Assembly (NCBI GenBank): GCA_035628995.1
Contig: DASPIR010000028.1
Coordinates: 19,690-83,689 of the forward strand
Length of the DNA: 64,000 nucleotides
Source: Clostridia bacterium
GTDB lineage: Bacteria > Bacillota > Clostridia > Lutisporales > Lutisporaceae
Direction: 5' to 3'
Program-made: the position numbers and the translations under genes
In this document: positions 34,585 through 44,163 of the stretch, piece after piece
Layout of the letters: every line of letters begins with the position of its first letter
Numbering within the stretch: position 1 is the first letter of the stretch
The notes under the pieces: generated by a model
What the model was told of the DNA's origin: nothing
The model's database searches: none
What the model saw: only the letters and a program-made list of their open reading frames with translations

Positions 34585-35520
34585 TTATTTCAAGGAATTT
34601 AAACGCACCTGACTTTCATACCTGAGCACATCCTCCAGTCTTGGGGGCTGAGTACCGGAGCTGGCTACATTTGCTGCTGCTGTCGCAACAGATAGAGTTA
34701 CAGCCTTTTCAAAGGTATAATCTCGAATAAATGCAAGCGCCAGGGACGCGACCATTGCATCCCCTGCCCCCACTGTGCTTCTGACATCCACCGTAAGCCC
34801 CTCGGCATATATGGCTTTATCCTTTTTCACAAATACAGCCCCATCAGCTCCCAGAGAAACAGCAATTATCTCTATCCCAGTATCAAGCAGGCTCTTTGCT
34901 GCGTAAGCAACCTCATCTATATTCGCAAGCTTCCTGCTTAATAATCTTTCCAGTTCGTTAATATTAGGCTTTACTAAGCAGGGTCTTGCTTTTATGCCTT
35001 CCCTCAGCAGCTCTCCGTCCGCATCAAGTAAAACTTTGACACCAGATTTTCCAGCTCTCTCGGTCCATTCTCTATAAATGCCCGATGAGACATTGGAAGG
35101 TACACTTCCGGATAATACCAGAATATCATCCTTACCCATGCGGTCGAAAATACTCCTCTCAAGGGAACTCAAATCCTCCTGAGTAATATCAATAATACCT
35201 GGCTCATTTATGTCAGTATTGGTGTGGTTCAATCTGTCAACTACCTTTACATTGGTTCTCGTCTCTCCCTTTACAAAAGTGAAATCATTGTCCACTCCCA
35301 TTTGATCAAGATAGCTCTTTATGTATTCACCGGTTTTGCCCGCAAGAATTCCTGTTGCCAGACTGCTGCCGTCCAATGCCTTTATAGTCTTTGAGACGTT
35401 GATGCCTTTTCCCCCTGCATCAAGTTTTAAGGATGAAATCCTATTAACGGCACCAACCCTAAAATTAACAATCTCAACAGTTTTATCTACAGCAGGATTC
35501 ATAGTTACTGTTTTTATCAT
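34585..35520 (-). CDS. fruK: 1-phosphofructokinase-type sugar kinase (PfkB family)
   Basis: A 311-residue PfkB kinase of the FruK/LacC group. It begins TVTMNPAVDKTVEI, carries LDAGGKGINVSKTIKALDG (about residues 33-51), and has the C-terminal ATP/anion-hole motif RSTVGAGDAMVASLALA (about 249) with the catalytic Asp. It would phosphorylate fructose 1-phosphate (or tagatose 6-phosphate) to the bisphosphate. It starts immediately after the EIIA stop codon. With the SorE-like dehydrogenase it suggests a route through fructose 1-phosphate. Confidence 0.88.
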   Translation of the reverse strand: MIKTVTMNPAVDKTVEIVNFRVGAVNRISSLKLDAGGKGINVSKTIKALDGSSLATGILAGKTGEYIKSYLDQMGVDNDFTFVKGETRTNVKVVDRLNHTNTDINEPGIIDITQEDLSSLERSIFDRMGKDDILVLSGSVPSNVSSGIYREWTERAGKSGVKVLLDADGELLREGIKARPCLVKPNINELERLLSRKLANIDEVAYAAKSLLDTGIEIIAVSLGADGAVFVKKDKAIYAEGLTVDVRSTVGAGDAMVASLALAFIRDYTFEKAVTLSVATAAANVASSGTQPPRLEDVLRYESQVRLNSLK

Positions 35521-35961
35521 CTACACATCACCCTCTGTCAGTATTGATATGATTTCCTCCTTGGTGCAGGCGTTTCGAAGCTTATCAACATTTTGCTCAT
35601 CCGAGCACACAAGTGCAATAGCAGACAATATTTCCAAATGCTCATCGTTTTGCCCTGCAATCCCAATCAGTATAAACGCAACATTCCCAGCTCCGAAATC
35701 TACTCCTTCCGGATACTGCACAACAACAATCCCAGATTTCCTTATATGCTTAATATATTCAGATGTCCCGTGGGGAATTGCTATTCCATTTCCGATGTAC
35801 GTTGTTATCTCGTCTTCTCTTTTTTTCATACCCTCTACATATTCTATAGCTACATATCCGTTATCTGCCAGCAGTCTTCCAGCTCTTTCAATAGCATCGT
35901 ATTTACCCTCTGCTGCAGTGTTCAGCAATATGTTTTCTTCATTCAATATTAGATTGTTCAT
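35521..35961 (-). CDS. mtlF: PTS mannitol/fructose-type EIIA protein
   Basis: A 146-residue EIIA with the phosphohistidine in NGIAIPHGTSEY (about residue 65). It takes phosphate from HPr and passes it to the EIIB domain of the MtlA-type permease. Its ATG overlaps the stop of the regulator gene by four bases (ATGA), which indicates coupled translation. Confidence 0.92.
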   Translation of the reverse strand: MNNLILNEENILLNTAAEGKYDAIERAGRLLADNGYVAIEYVEGMKKREDEITTYIGNGIAIPHGTSEYIKHIRKSGIVVVQYPEGVDFGAGNVAFILIGIAGQNDEHLEILSAIALVCSDEQNVDKLRNACTKEEIISILTEGDV

Positions 35962-38015
35962 CTACTTTCCTCCCTGTTGATTATTTCTACAATTTCATTT
36001 CTTATGTCCTTTATATCACCAAATCTTAGAACATTTATAAAGCTATTTTCTTCTACAAGGGATGCACTGATTTTTCCCAGGGCTTCCAATATATAATCGC
36101 TTTCACTCTTCCTCGCAAGCATAACTAAAATGGTATCAACATTTTCTATGGAAAACCCGGCGCTTTTCATTTCTATAAAATGCTCTAGCCTGAATACTCC
36201 AACAAATGGCTCATCGATTTCTTGTGTCCTGATGTGAACCAAGGCCACATGGCTTCCCGGAATTACAACACTGCCCTTTTCTTCTCTCTTTTTTATTTGT
36301 TTCTCTACCATCTCTCTTTCTGCAATGACATTGGATTCAAAAAGCTCACGCACAACTTCCTTTATTGTGCTTTGAATATCTTCGGAAGCAATGGTCTTTA
36401 GTTTGAAATTCTTCAGCATATTGTCTGCTGCAATGAAATCCACTTCTGTCTCTGCTACATCATCGTCGAAATTCACAGACACATTCTTCTTCAGCTTGCT
36501 GTTTTCCCCCGCTTTGCTTTTAATCATCGCGCTTACCTTCTCAATATCCTTGTTCGGCAGAAATGGTGATATCATAATTATCCCGCTATCCGGCTTCTTA
36601 CTGACCTGAACAGTTGACAGAACAATGTCATAGTCCTCTTTGATCTTTTCATCCATTTCCCGCAGAGAGCATATATCTATTATATCTATCTCTGGAAACT
36701 TGCTTTTTAGCTTACCAAACAATATCTTAGCTGTGCTCATGCCATTAGGGCAAATAACCAATACCCGCATTCTGCTCTCAAAGCCATGTTGCCTTTCTAT
36801 TGCCGCACCGATATGCATAGTTACATAACCTACTTCATTAGCCGGAATAATCAGGTTATACTTTGAAAAAACAAGCCTGCATGCATAATCTACAGCGTCA
36901 AATAAATCACTGTAATACTCTTTTATCTCATTGATTATAGGATTCCTTACCTCCAACCCCATCGTCAGTCTATACAACGCAGGGTTAATATGTTGTCTAA
37001 GTCCGACTATCAGCTGATTGTCACACTCTATTGCTATATTCAGCCTTTTTCCTGTAATATGTATGATTTCCCTGATGGAATCCTCAAGGTCGAAGCCTAA
37101 TTCTTTGGGTACCTTGTCATCTGTATATATATTGTTATCTTCCGTCAGGTGAATTGCAAGATAAGCAAGTTCACTGTCAGGAAGCTTGATTCCGTTTTCA
37201 TCAAGTACATTTTCAATGTCCTTTATAAAGGAAAACTCATTCATCGATAATGTGTCTTTTATGAGATAATCAGGAAGCTCGATAGGCATACCGCTCCGAG
37301 TTCTCTCAATTGCAAGCAGCAAATGAATAAAAGTGCTGAAATAGTCCACATCGTTGGCCTTCAGCATATTGCTTTCAGAATACAGTTTTTTCAGCATACC
37401 TTTCACATTAGAAACAAGTTTTTCACCAAATGTAACACTGAAAAAGGCATGGAGTGAATAATCATTGTTGTCTTCATACAAAAACGCCAGAAGCTCGCTT
37501 ATAGACTTATAATTGTAAAGAAGCTCGGCAAATGCATTTCTCTTATTCCAACCGGAACCGATAATTTCCAAGCCATACCCTCTTCTTCTTATGAGCTTCA
37601 AATTCTTAGTCCTAAGCCAGCTTTCAATTTTATCAAGATAAAAAATTATGGTGCCTTCCACTACATTGAATTGGCAGCTGAAATATGCTGATTTTATAGG
37701 TTCTCTAGATAGCAGAAGCTGAGCTGTTATCAGTACCTGTCTTTGCTCCTGGGTAAGCATCCACAAAAGGGGTACTCCCCCGAAAAGCTTTAGAATCATA
37801 TCCAGTTGTTCCGGGCTTCCGCTTAAATGAAGCTTGCCTCCGATATCCGAGATACGTAGGCTGTACTGCTTCAGCCAATCATTAATAGAGGACACCTCCC
37901 TAAGTATGGTGCGCTCGCTTACATCAATCTGCTGAGAGAGGCCCTTGGTAGTTAAAGGGCCTTTCTCAATCAGATTATTCAATATGAACTTTTGCCTGAC
38001 GGTAAAACTATCCAT
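35958..38015 (-). CDS. mtlR: MtlR-type PRD transcriptional activator
   Basis: A 685-residue multidomain regulator. An N-terminal helix-turn-helix (LSQQIDVSERTILREVSSI) is followed by two PRD domains (about residues 190-400), an EIIB-like domain with LVICPNGMSTAKILFGKL (Cys about 420) and a C-terminal EIIA-like domain with IPGSHVALVHIRTQE (His about 590). In this family PTS phosphorylation of the PRDs, EIIB and EIIA sets activity. The start is either ATG 38015 or GTG 38024; neither has an ideal site. It lies between the permease and EIIA genes it should control. Confidence 0.9.
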   Translation of the reverse strand: MDSFTVRQKFILNNLIEKGPLTTKGLSQQIDVSERTILREVSSINDWLKQYSLRISDIGGKLHLSGSPEQLDMILKLFGGVPLLWMLTQEQRQVLITAQLLLSREPIKSAYFSCQFNVVEGTIIFYLDKIESWLRTKNLKLIRRRGYGLEIIGSGWNKRNAFAELLYNYKSISELLAFLYEDNNDYSLHAFFSVTFGEKLVSNVKGMLKKLYSESNMLKANDVDYFSTFIHLLLAIERTRSGMPIELPDYLIKDTLSMNEFSFIKDIENVLDENGIKLPDSELAYLAIHLTEDNNIYTDDKVPKELGFDLEDSIREIIHITGKRLNIAIECDNQLIVGLRQHINPALYRLTMGLEVRNPIINEIKEYYSDLFDAVDYACRLVFSKYNLIIPANEVGYVTMHIGAAIERQHGFESRMRVLVICPNGMSTAKILFGKLKSKFPEIDIIDICSLREMDEKIKEDYDIVLSTVQVSKKPDSGIIMISPFLPNKDIEKVSAMIKSKAGENSKLKKNVSVNFDDDVAETEVDFIAADNMLKNFKLKTIASEDIQSTIKEVVRELFESNVIAEREMVEKQIKKREEKGSVVIPGSHVALVHIRTQEIDEPFVGVFRLEHFIEMKSAGFSIENVDTILVMLARKSESDYILEALGKISASLVEENSFINVLRFGDIKDIRNEIVEIINREESR

Positions 38016-38054
38016 ACTGTTCACAACCTTATCTATATTTCGATATCTGACTTT

Positions 38055-39470
38055 TTAATTCTTGAACCTGCTCAGATACTCATCATAGGCAGTCTGCTCC
38101 AGGAAGTTTTTGATTGTTACTATTTCTGCATTGGGAGCTACCTGGGCTGCTCTATCAACAAGGCTCTCCTGGGTAAAAATAACTTCTGCATCATAAGATA
38201 ACTGGTTAACTGCAGAATGCTTAACTTCTATATCCAGTCCAGCCTCTTTTATCTTTTTCTTCAATATGGATTCTCCCATTGCAGATGAACCCATCCCTGC
38301 CTCACAAGCGAAAACTATAACCTTTGGAAGCTTTACAGTTACGACCTTCTGTCCTTTGCTTTCAGCCTTCATATGCGAAACCATCTGCTTTGCTGTATCC
38401 AACGAGTCTACTTCAACTTCAGTCTTGTCTCTCTTAAGGATTATTGCAGCAATGAGGAAGGATACTACAGCACCGATTGTGATACCTGCTAATACCGGCA
38501 GCAAGCCTCCTTTAGGAGCCATTGCCATCTCTGCAAATATACTTCCTGGTGCTGGTGTTGCAACAAGACCGGCTTTCAATAAAACAAAGGTGAAATCTGC
38601 AGCAATTCCGCCGCCTATTGCAGCAATTATGAGTAATGGCTTCATAAGTATATATGGGAAATATACTTCATGAATACCACCGAGGAAATGGATTATCACT
38701 GCACCTGGGGCAGACTGCCTTGCAGCTCCCTTACCGCAGAGCCAGAATGCAAGCAGGATACCAAGTCCAGGGCCAGGATTACTTTCAAGCAGGAAGAATA
38801 TTGATTTTCCCATTTCTGTAACCTGTTGAATTCCCAGAGGAGCCAGAACTCCGTGGTTTATGGCATTGTTCATGAACAATACCTTCCCAGGTTCAATAAC
38901 TATTGCTATAAGAGGAAGCAAACCTGCATCTGTAATAACTTTTGCAGCACCGCCCAGTGTCATTGAAATGGCAGTTACTATAGGCTCAGCTATTATAAAA
39001 GCAAATATGGAAAGCAGTGCTCCCAAAATACCTGTAGAAAAAGTATCGACAAGCATTTCAAAACCTGTTGGAATCTTACCTTCAACGAGCTTGTCAAATT
39101 TCTTCGTTACCCACCCGCCTAAAGGACCCATCATCATAGCACCGAGAATCATCGGAATTGATGCACCTATAATAATACCAGCAGTCGCAATTGCGCCCAC
39201 TACACCACCTCTTGTGCCATGTACCAGTTTTCCACCTGTATAGCCTACCAGAATAGGAATTAAATAAGTAATCATAGGACCGACCATCTTTAACAGGTTT
39301 TCATTAGGTGCCCACCCTGTCGGGATAACAAACAAAGTGATAGTACCCCATGCCAAGATAGCACCGATATTAGGAATGATCATCCCAGCCATGAAGCCCC
39401 CGAACTTCTGAACACCGGCCTTAACATTAGTACCTTTTTTAGTATTGGCATAGACTCTTTCAGTACTCAT
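38055..39470 (-). CDS. mtlA: PTS mannitol-type permease EIICB
   Basis: A 471-residue fusion of EIIC (about residues 1-345, several membrane helices, with the [10 protein letters not shown] substrate-site motif about 268) and EIIB (about 375-471) with the phosphocysteine in [14 protein letters not shown]. It imports and phosphorylates mannitol or a similar hexitol. The separate EIIA is encoded two genes downstream. ATG at 39470 has GGAGG seven bases upstream. It is the first gene of the operon mtlA-mtlR-mtlF-fruK-dehydrogenase-ptsI-ptsH. Confidence 0.94.
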   Translation of the reverse strand: MSTERVYANTKKGTNVKAGVQKFGGFMAGMIIPNIGAILAWGTITLFVIPTGWAPNENLLKMVGPMITYLIPILVGYTGGKLVHGTRGGVVGAIATAGIIIGASIPMILGAMMMGPLGGWVTKKFDKLVEGKIPTGFEMLVDTFSTGILGALLSIFAFIIAEPIVTAISMTLGGAAKVITDAGLLPLIAIVIEPGKVLFMNNAINHGVLAPLGIQQVTEMGKSIFFLLESNPGPGLGILLAFWLCGKGAARQSAPGAVIIHFLGGIHEVYFPYILMKPLLIIAAIGGGIAADFTFVLLKAGLVATPAPGSIFAEMAMAPKGGLLPVLAGITIGAVVSFLIAAIILKRDKTEVEVDSLDTAKQMVSHMKAESKGQKVVTVKLPKVIVFACEAGMGSSAMGESILKKKIKEAGLDIEVKHSAVNQLSYDAEVIFTQESLVDRAAQVAPNAEIVTIKNFLEQTAYDEYLSRFKN

Positions 39471-39651
39471 AGCCTAACCTCCCTTATTATTTTACCTTAA
39501 TAGTAAGCGCAAGGAAAAGGTTTTGCAATTCAAAGAAAACCAATCTTGTCATCATATACGACTGACAATTTTGATAATTCAGATTTAATAGTAGCTGCAG
39601 CTGGTTTATCTGTATAAATAAATTTTAACATATATATTTGTATAATAAAAA

Positions 39652-39692
39652 AAGAAACATCATATTGCCATATTGGCTCTATGATGCTTCTT
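39652..39692 (-). terminator. Terminator of the WG-repeat gene
   Basis: AAGAAACATCATA (39652-39664) pairs with TATGATGCTTCTT (39680-39692), one G-U pair in the minus-strand RNA, followed by T7 on that strand. The rest of 39471-39731 is the mtlA leader, in which I see no firm promoter. Confidence 0.8.
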
Positions 39693-39731
39693 AATTGTAT
39701 AGCACAAAAACTCTGTAAGCCCTATATTGTC

Positions 39732-41867
39732 CTATTTTTTATACTCTCTTGGATCCCAGATAAAAGTGCCGCTTTTATATATATAGCCTTTGCCATATGG
39801 CGTCTCAGGAGCAACTCCATATGTATCCAGATATACTTCTGCCATTCCGTCCTTAAAACTATCTGCCTGCCCGAACTGGGGGCTTATTATGATGTTGCCA
39901 TTTTTATCAGCATAACCCTCTCTGTACAAGGTTGTCTTACTATTTTTACTTTCATACACCAGTCCTAGCCTTACAGATATCATACCTTCGCTATAGCTTC
40001 CTACATCTTTAAACTGTGGCTCGCACAGCACCTTACCGGATTTATCAATTAACCCCCATTTGTCATTACTCTTTATTCCAGCAATTCCCTCACTGAAATA
40101 CTTTACATCCTCATAAAGTGGTTCTACAACTACCTTACCAGTCTTATCGACAAATCCCCATTTACCGTTCTTTTTGACTGGTGCCATCCCATCGACAAAA
40201 TATCTGGCATCCTCATACTGTATTGAAGTAACCTGCTTTCCATTCTTATCTATGAAGCCCCACTTTTCACCTGTCTCTACAGCTGCCAAGCCTTCATAAA
40301 ACCAAAGTGCCTTTTCATATGCCGGCTGAACAACTATCTTTCCGGTTTTATCTATATAGCCCCATTTGCCATTTAGTTTTATTGCTGCCAAGTCTCCGCT
40401 AAATCCGTCCGCATCTTCGAAACCCGGATTTATTATATATTTACCGCTAATATCAATATAACCGGCTTTGCCTTCACTCTTAACCACAGCTAAGCCATAT
40501 CTGAGAAATGCTTGGTTATCAAATTTTATCTCTGTGACCTGCTTACCGGTCTTGTCAATATATCCCCATTTTTCTCCAAGCTTTACATTTGCAAGCCCAC
40601 CAACAAAATAGTATGTCAAATCATATTTAAAGTCTATAACCACATTACCTTTACTGTCAATATAACCCCATTTATTATCCTTCTTAACAGCGCCTAACCC
40701 CTCATAGAACATATATGACCCATCATATTGAGGCTCAACCACTAATTTCCCGCTTTTATCCATAAAGCCATATTTATGGTTTAAAGAAATGCCATACAGC
40801 TTTTCTTCGGCGCTTACATTTGGGCCAACTGGTTTATCAACACTATTCCATACGACATTCCCTTTTTTATCTATATATCCCCAAAATGTATCCCCACTAT
40901 CCTCAATAAATGCCAAGCCTCCATGGAAGGGAGCGATGTATTCGAAAGTATATTTAATGACTGCATTGCCAGCCTTATCAATAGCTCCCCATTTGCCATT
41001 TAGTTTTAACGTAGCCAAACCTTCCGAAAAAGGATACACTTGGTCATAAACGGGCTTTATCTTGACAGTACCAGTCTTATCAATATACCCCCATTTGCCA
41101 TCGGACAATATTGCTGCATATCCTTCACTAAAGGATTCTGCAAGTGAGAATTGGGGAGTTATTATAAACTTGCCTGTCTTATCTATATACCCCCACTTCC
41201 CATTAGAATATACCGCAGCCAAACCTTCCGAAAAATTCTTCGCTTCCTCAAACTGAAGTTTTATTGCTACTTTTCCTGTTTTATCTATATATACGTATTT
41301 ATTGTCTATTTCGACTTTTGCCAAACCTTCCGAAAAAGAAAAGTCCCCAGGCCACTCAGCCTTTACCACCAATTTTCCACTTTTATCTACTGCTCCCCAT
41401 TTGCCGTTTACTTCAACAGCAGCCAATCCATCAGAGAAATAAGTATAAGATTCATAGTAATCGCAATATGCCATTATTTTACCGGATTTATCGATATGCC
41501 CATATTTATCTCCCATTCTAACAATGGACACACCGTCATAAAAGCCTTGAACATGAGTAAACTGTGGTCTGATTGCCATTTCACCCTTTGCATTTATAAA
41601 TCCCCATTTACCGTCTACATTAACAGGGGCAAGTCCCTCTGAGAAATCATATGCACTGCTGTATTGCGGATACACAACTGCTTTTCCCTCTTGATTTATG
41701 AATCCGTACCTATCATTTTCTATAATTAAGGTTAGCATGTCATTATTCACCTGGCTTGTGTTTAAACCACTTGCACTGCTATTGTCTGAAGCAAATACTC
41801 CAATAGAATTTTGAAATGCCATAATCACCATGATAATTACTGCAGATAACAATGTTAGTTTCTTCAT
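39732..41867 (-). CDS. Secreted WG-repeat protein
   Basis: A 711-residue exported protein. A signal peptide (KKLTLLSAVIIMVIMAF, ending near FASDN) is followed by about 18 WG repeats of roughly 35 residues with the pattern KWGYIDKTGKxVI...F.EGLA. Repeats of this family are thought to form beta-rich surface structures; no enzyme activity is known. The ATG at 41867 is nine bases after GGAG. A c-di-GMP-I riboswitch in the leader indicates control by the motile/sessile signal, consistent with a cell-surface or matrix role. The gene is monocistronic. Confidence 0.9.
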   Translation of the reverse strand: MKKLTLLSAVIIMVIMAFQNSIGVFASDNSSASGLNTSQVNNDMLTLIIENDRYGFINQEGKAVVYPQYSSAYDFSEGLAPVNVDGKWGFINAKGEMAIRPQFTHVQGFYDGVSIVRMGDKYGHIDKSGKIMAYCDYYESYTYFSDGLAAVEVNGKWGAVDKSGKLVVKAEWPGDFSFSEGLAKVEIDNKYVYIDKTGKVAIKLQFEEAKNFSEGLAAVYSNGKWGYIDKTGKFIITPQFSLAESFSEGYAAILSDGKWGYIDKTGTVKIKPVYDQVYPFSEGLATLKLNGKWGAIDKAGNAVIKYTFEYIAPFHGGLAFIEDSGDTFWGYIDKKGNVVWNSVDKPVGPNVSAEEKLYGISLNHKYGFMDKSGKLVVEPQYDGSYMFYEGLGAVKKDNKWGYIDSKGNVVIDFKYDLTYYFVGGLANVKLGEKWGYIDKTGKQVTEIKFDNQAFLRYGLAVVKSEGKAGYIDISGKYIINPGFEDADGFSGDLAAIKLNGKWGYIDKTGKIVVQPAYEKALWFYEGLAAVETGEKWGFIDKNGKQVTSIQYEDARYFVDGMAPVKKNGKWGFVDKTGKVVVEPLYEDVKYFSEGIAGIKSNDKWGLIDKSGKVLCEPQFKDVGSYSEGMISVRLGLVYESKNSKTTLYREGYADKNGNIIISPQFGQADSFKDGMAEVYLDTYGVAPETPYGKGYIYKSGTFIWDPREYKK

Positions 41868-41944
41868 TTGTATCATCTCCTCGAATAATTAGTACAGGTA
41901 TCGTATACCTGGGTTCAGTCTGCCGAATGGCATTGAAATATAAA

Positions 41945-41967
41945 AACCATGCCTTAAAGACATGGTT
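41945..41967 (-). terminator. Riboswitch expression platform (terminator hairpin)
   Basis: In the minus-strand RNA AACCATGTC pairs with GGCATGGTT (one G-U pair), followed by TTTTA. It lies about 15 nt after the c-di-GMP aptamer and before the WG-repeat gene, the expected place for ligand-controlled termination. Confidence 0.75.
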
Positions 41968-41982
41968 GCATGCATGTATTCT

Positions 41983-42062
41983 TTCGGCAACCCGGCTGTC
42001 TTGGCTTTTGCTTTAGACCCGTGGCTTTGTGTCCTTGTCTTTCGACAAGTTTACCTTTTCTA
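41983..42062 (-). ncRNA. Cyclic di-GMP-I (GEMM) riboswitch aptamer
   Basis: The minus strand shows the GEMM-I core in order: GGTAAAC (42055-42049), a stem CTTGTC-GAAA-GACAAG with the conserved GNRA tetraloop, GGACACAAAGCC, the tetraloop-receptor segment GGTCTAAAGC, and the closing GCCGGGTTGCCGAA. All known landmarks of the class are present. It senses the second messenger c-di-GMP. The downstream terminator suggests transcriptional control of the WG-repeat gene; whether c-di-GMP turns it on or off cannot be told from this alone. Confidence 0.92.
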
Positions 42063-42307
42063 TTGATGGCTAATATCCCTTTAAGTTCCTGTATATTTTA
42101 CCATAGTATTCCAACTCATATTTAATATTTTACCAAATATTCGATAAATTGCAAGTAAAATCGACAGATATAGCAAGAGTCAGACACCTCACAACAACCC
42201 CGTATCCACTATACTCAGTGCTTGGCACTTTTTTTGCAGAAAAGATAATATTTCTAAACCAAAACAATATAAATCTATTAAATAGTTCTTTAAGGGGGAT
42301 GTATATT

Positions 42308-42505
42308 GTGAGTGTAGATACGGTTAGTTTTTTTTATGAGGGTGACGCAATTTACAATAATACGCAATATGTAATTAAAGCAAAGCAACGGGATATAAAC
42401 TCTAAGGTTGAAGTAGTTATTGAGGATTTTGATGATATCAGAAATAGATTTGGAAAAGAGTTTGACGATGTTTTTGAATTCTTTGAATGGCTAAAGAGCA
42501 AATAG
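42308..42505 (+). CDS. Small acidic hypothetical protein
   Basis: A 65-residue protein starting at GTG 42308, nine bases after AAGGGGG. An ATG at 42299 touches that site and is less likely. It is acidic in its second half (EDFDDIRNRFGKEFDDVFEF) with an aromatic-rich C-terminus. I do not recognise the family. It is single and ends at a bidirectional terminator shared with the FMN-binding protein gene. Confidence 0.6.
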   Translation: MSVDTVSFFYEGDAIYNNTQYVIKAKQRDINSKVEVVIEDFDDIRNRFGKEFDDVFEFFEWLKSK

Positions 42506-42524
42506 TATTTAAAGTACAATAAAA

Positions 42525-42568
42525 AAGGTATCCTGAAAAGTAATCAACACTACCTTCCAGGATACCTT
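42525..42568. terminator. Bidirectional terminator between convergent genes
   Basis: Perfect 11-bp arms AAGGTATCCTG (42525-42535) and CAGGATACCTT (42558-42568) around a 22-nt loop, with A6 on one side and T-rich sequence on the other. Confidence 0.88.
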
Positions 42569-42581
42569 ATTATTAACCTAT

Positions 42582-43367
42582 TTACTGCATATTAACAGAA
42601 TACTCTACCTGTATTGGAACTTTAATCTCTACACGATTTGCATATGCTTTCTTAAGTGTAGCAATGAAATCGCCGTGTGCATCTTTAAGGCTCATAGTTG
42701 CTCCAGATACTACATCAGCAAGTACTGCCTTTTCTGCTGCAGTAAGCTTTTCATACTTTGCTTTGTCTTCTGGTTTTGTTGTTTCTGCCGGAACCCTCAG
42801 AGGACGTCCGTTAAGGTCTGAAGTGTTCTTAGCAGCCCACTGCTCTAATTCTGCAACAGTCTTGCCAACAAAGAAATTCTGATAGAAGTCAGCCTGCTTA
42901 TGCCAATCATTAGTTGCGTTCATGCCGTAAGCATCACCACGTTCACGTTTTGTCTTCCATCCAGTAACTTCAGCTGCTATAGTTTCGTTAGTGTTGGTGG
43001 ATACACCGGTTACTTTTGAATTATCTCCTTCATGACTTGATACATTGTATCCTGGTGTTGCAGGCCAGCCGGAGAAGTGAGGCATGCTCGCGCCGTCATA
43101 GTTCGGAGTTGAAACTTCTAAAGAATCGAAAATAACATTGACTACTCTTCCGTCCGCATCAAATATTGCGTTTGCCATTACTGTAGTCATAGTATAAACC
43201 TGTACTCCATTAGCATCTTTTCCAGGTCCTACACGAAATGCCGGAACCATGGCAAACCCTTGATAAGCTTTAGCAGTAACTGGAGCTACCAAGCTGCTGG
43301 CATCTGCTACAACTGCCAGTGCCATAACCAAAACCAGGACGATAGATAACACTTTTAACTTTTTCAC
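42582..43367 (-). CDS. Secreted FMN-binding domain protein, likely ApbE-flavinylated
   Basis: A 261-residue exported protein with a signal peptide (KKLKVLSIVLVLVMALAVVADA). The C-terminal region holds VVSGATMSLKDAHGDF (about residues 222-237), matching the S/T-G-A-T motif whose Thr is covalently flavinylated by ApbE in FMN-binding domains. Such proteins act in extracytoplasmic electron transfer or as reductase subunits. No apbE or partner gene is adjacent. A consensus promoter lies about 75 bp upstream. The flavinylation is inferred from the motif. Confidence 0.8.
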   Translation of the reverse strand: MKKLKVLSIVLVLVMALAVVADASSLVAPVTAKAYQGFAMVPAFRVGPGKDANGVQVYTMTTVMANAIFDADGRVVNVIFDSLEVSTPNYDGASMPHFSGWPATPGYNVSSHEGDNSKVTGVSTNTNETIAAEVTGWKTKRERGDAYGMNATNDWHKQADFYQNFFVGKTVAELEQWAAKNTSDLNGRPLRVPAETTKPEDKAKYEKLTAAEKAVLADVVSGATMSLKDAHGDFIATLKKAYANRVEIKVPIQVEYSVNMQ

Positions 43368-43440
43368 AATAATCCCCCTTTAGTTTTTTTATTTATATGT
43401 ATTTAACATATTTCGTTGTAATTATTCTCATTATAGTTAC

Positions 43441-43469
43441 ATTATAAGACTCTGTTAATTATTAGTCAA
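43441..43469 (-). promoter_or_regulatory. Promoter of the FMN-binding protein gene
   Basis: Minus strand: TTGACT (43469-43464), 17-bp spacer, perfect TATAAT (43446-43441). The rest of 43368-43653 is AT-rich, with scattered TTAACTAT-like repeats and no gene. Confidence 0.75.
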
Positions 43470-43653
43470 CCATATTTATCCATTGTTTGATAATTAACTA
43501 TCATACCTATTAGATAAATATAACTAATTAACTATTATTTTACTAATATTTGTATAATTATGCCTTATGTTTGCCACGGACCCGGCACATATTCTCGTTA
43601 TAAATGAAAATACTATGTTAGATAACATTATTACAGGAGTATAGGAGCAATAT

Positions 43654-44052
43654 ATGAGTCATATGAATAGCAGCAGCAAAAAGCAACGAGGTAATGAGAC
43701 TAAATTGAAAAGTATAAACAATGATGAAACCGCGCTGCATGAAAGCTATAAAATGCCTTCTTGGTTTACTCAAAGCAGAAACGCAATATATTATATACTT
43801 GGTGTAATTGAGATACTTCTTGCATTCCGTTTCATTTTCAGGATTCTTGGTGCTAATTCTCAAAATGCATTTGTATCATTTTTATATTCTGCTGCGAATT
43901 TCTTTGCAGCGCCCTTCTCTGGAATTTTTAACTCTTTTGTACCCTACGGACTTGCTGCAAAGTCCGTATTCGAGCCTACCCTCATAATTGGAATGGCAGT
44001 TTATGCCGTAATAGCGTGGGGCCTGGTGGGTCTCCTCAGTATGAAGCTATAA
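43654..44052 (+). CDS. YggT-family membrane protein
   Basis: A 132-residue protein. A charged N-terminal tail (about 45 residues) is followed by about three hydrophobic segments with ILLAFRFIFRILGANSQNAF and FFAAPFSGIFNSF, typical of YggT proteins. The family function is not well defined; roles in cell envelope or division-associated processes have been proposed. Two GGAG-like sites lie upstream of the ATG. It is monocistronic. Confidence 0.8.
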   Translation: MSHMNSSSKKQRGNETKLKSINNDETALHESYKMPSWFTQSRNAIYYILGVIEILLAFRFIFRILGANSQNAFVSFLYSAANFFAAPFSGIFNSFVPYGLAAKSVFEPTLIIGMAVYAVIAWGLVGLLSMKL

Positions 44053-44163
44053 GCTGAATTCTTTACGAATTCTATTATCTCTTCCTTTGCAGCAATAAAC
44101 CCGCCTAAGCTTGCGAGAGATTTGCTAAAATTTATAAAATGAAACCTGCTTGTATAAAGAAAA

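Larger units (their letters stand above)
41868..42307. other. Intergenic region: WG-repeat leader and upstream DNA
   Basis: This 440-bp gap holds, on the minus strand, the long leader of the WG-repeat gene with its c-di-GMP-I aptamer and terminator. Right of about 42100 is AT-rich DNA that probably contains the promoters of both flanking genes. The in-frame extension of the right-hand ORF to 42149 has no ribosome binding site and is not taken as coding. Confidence 0.6.

Noticed and set aside
39732..41867. Periodic sequence as a DNA tandem repeat array
   Set aside because: The periodicity is at protein level (WG repeats) within one open frame; the nucleotide copies are diverged.
42149..42307. 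N-terminal extension of the small acidic protein
   Set aside because: There is no ribosome binding site at the ATG/TTG codons upstream, whereas AAGGGGG precedes GTG 42308.
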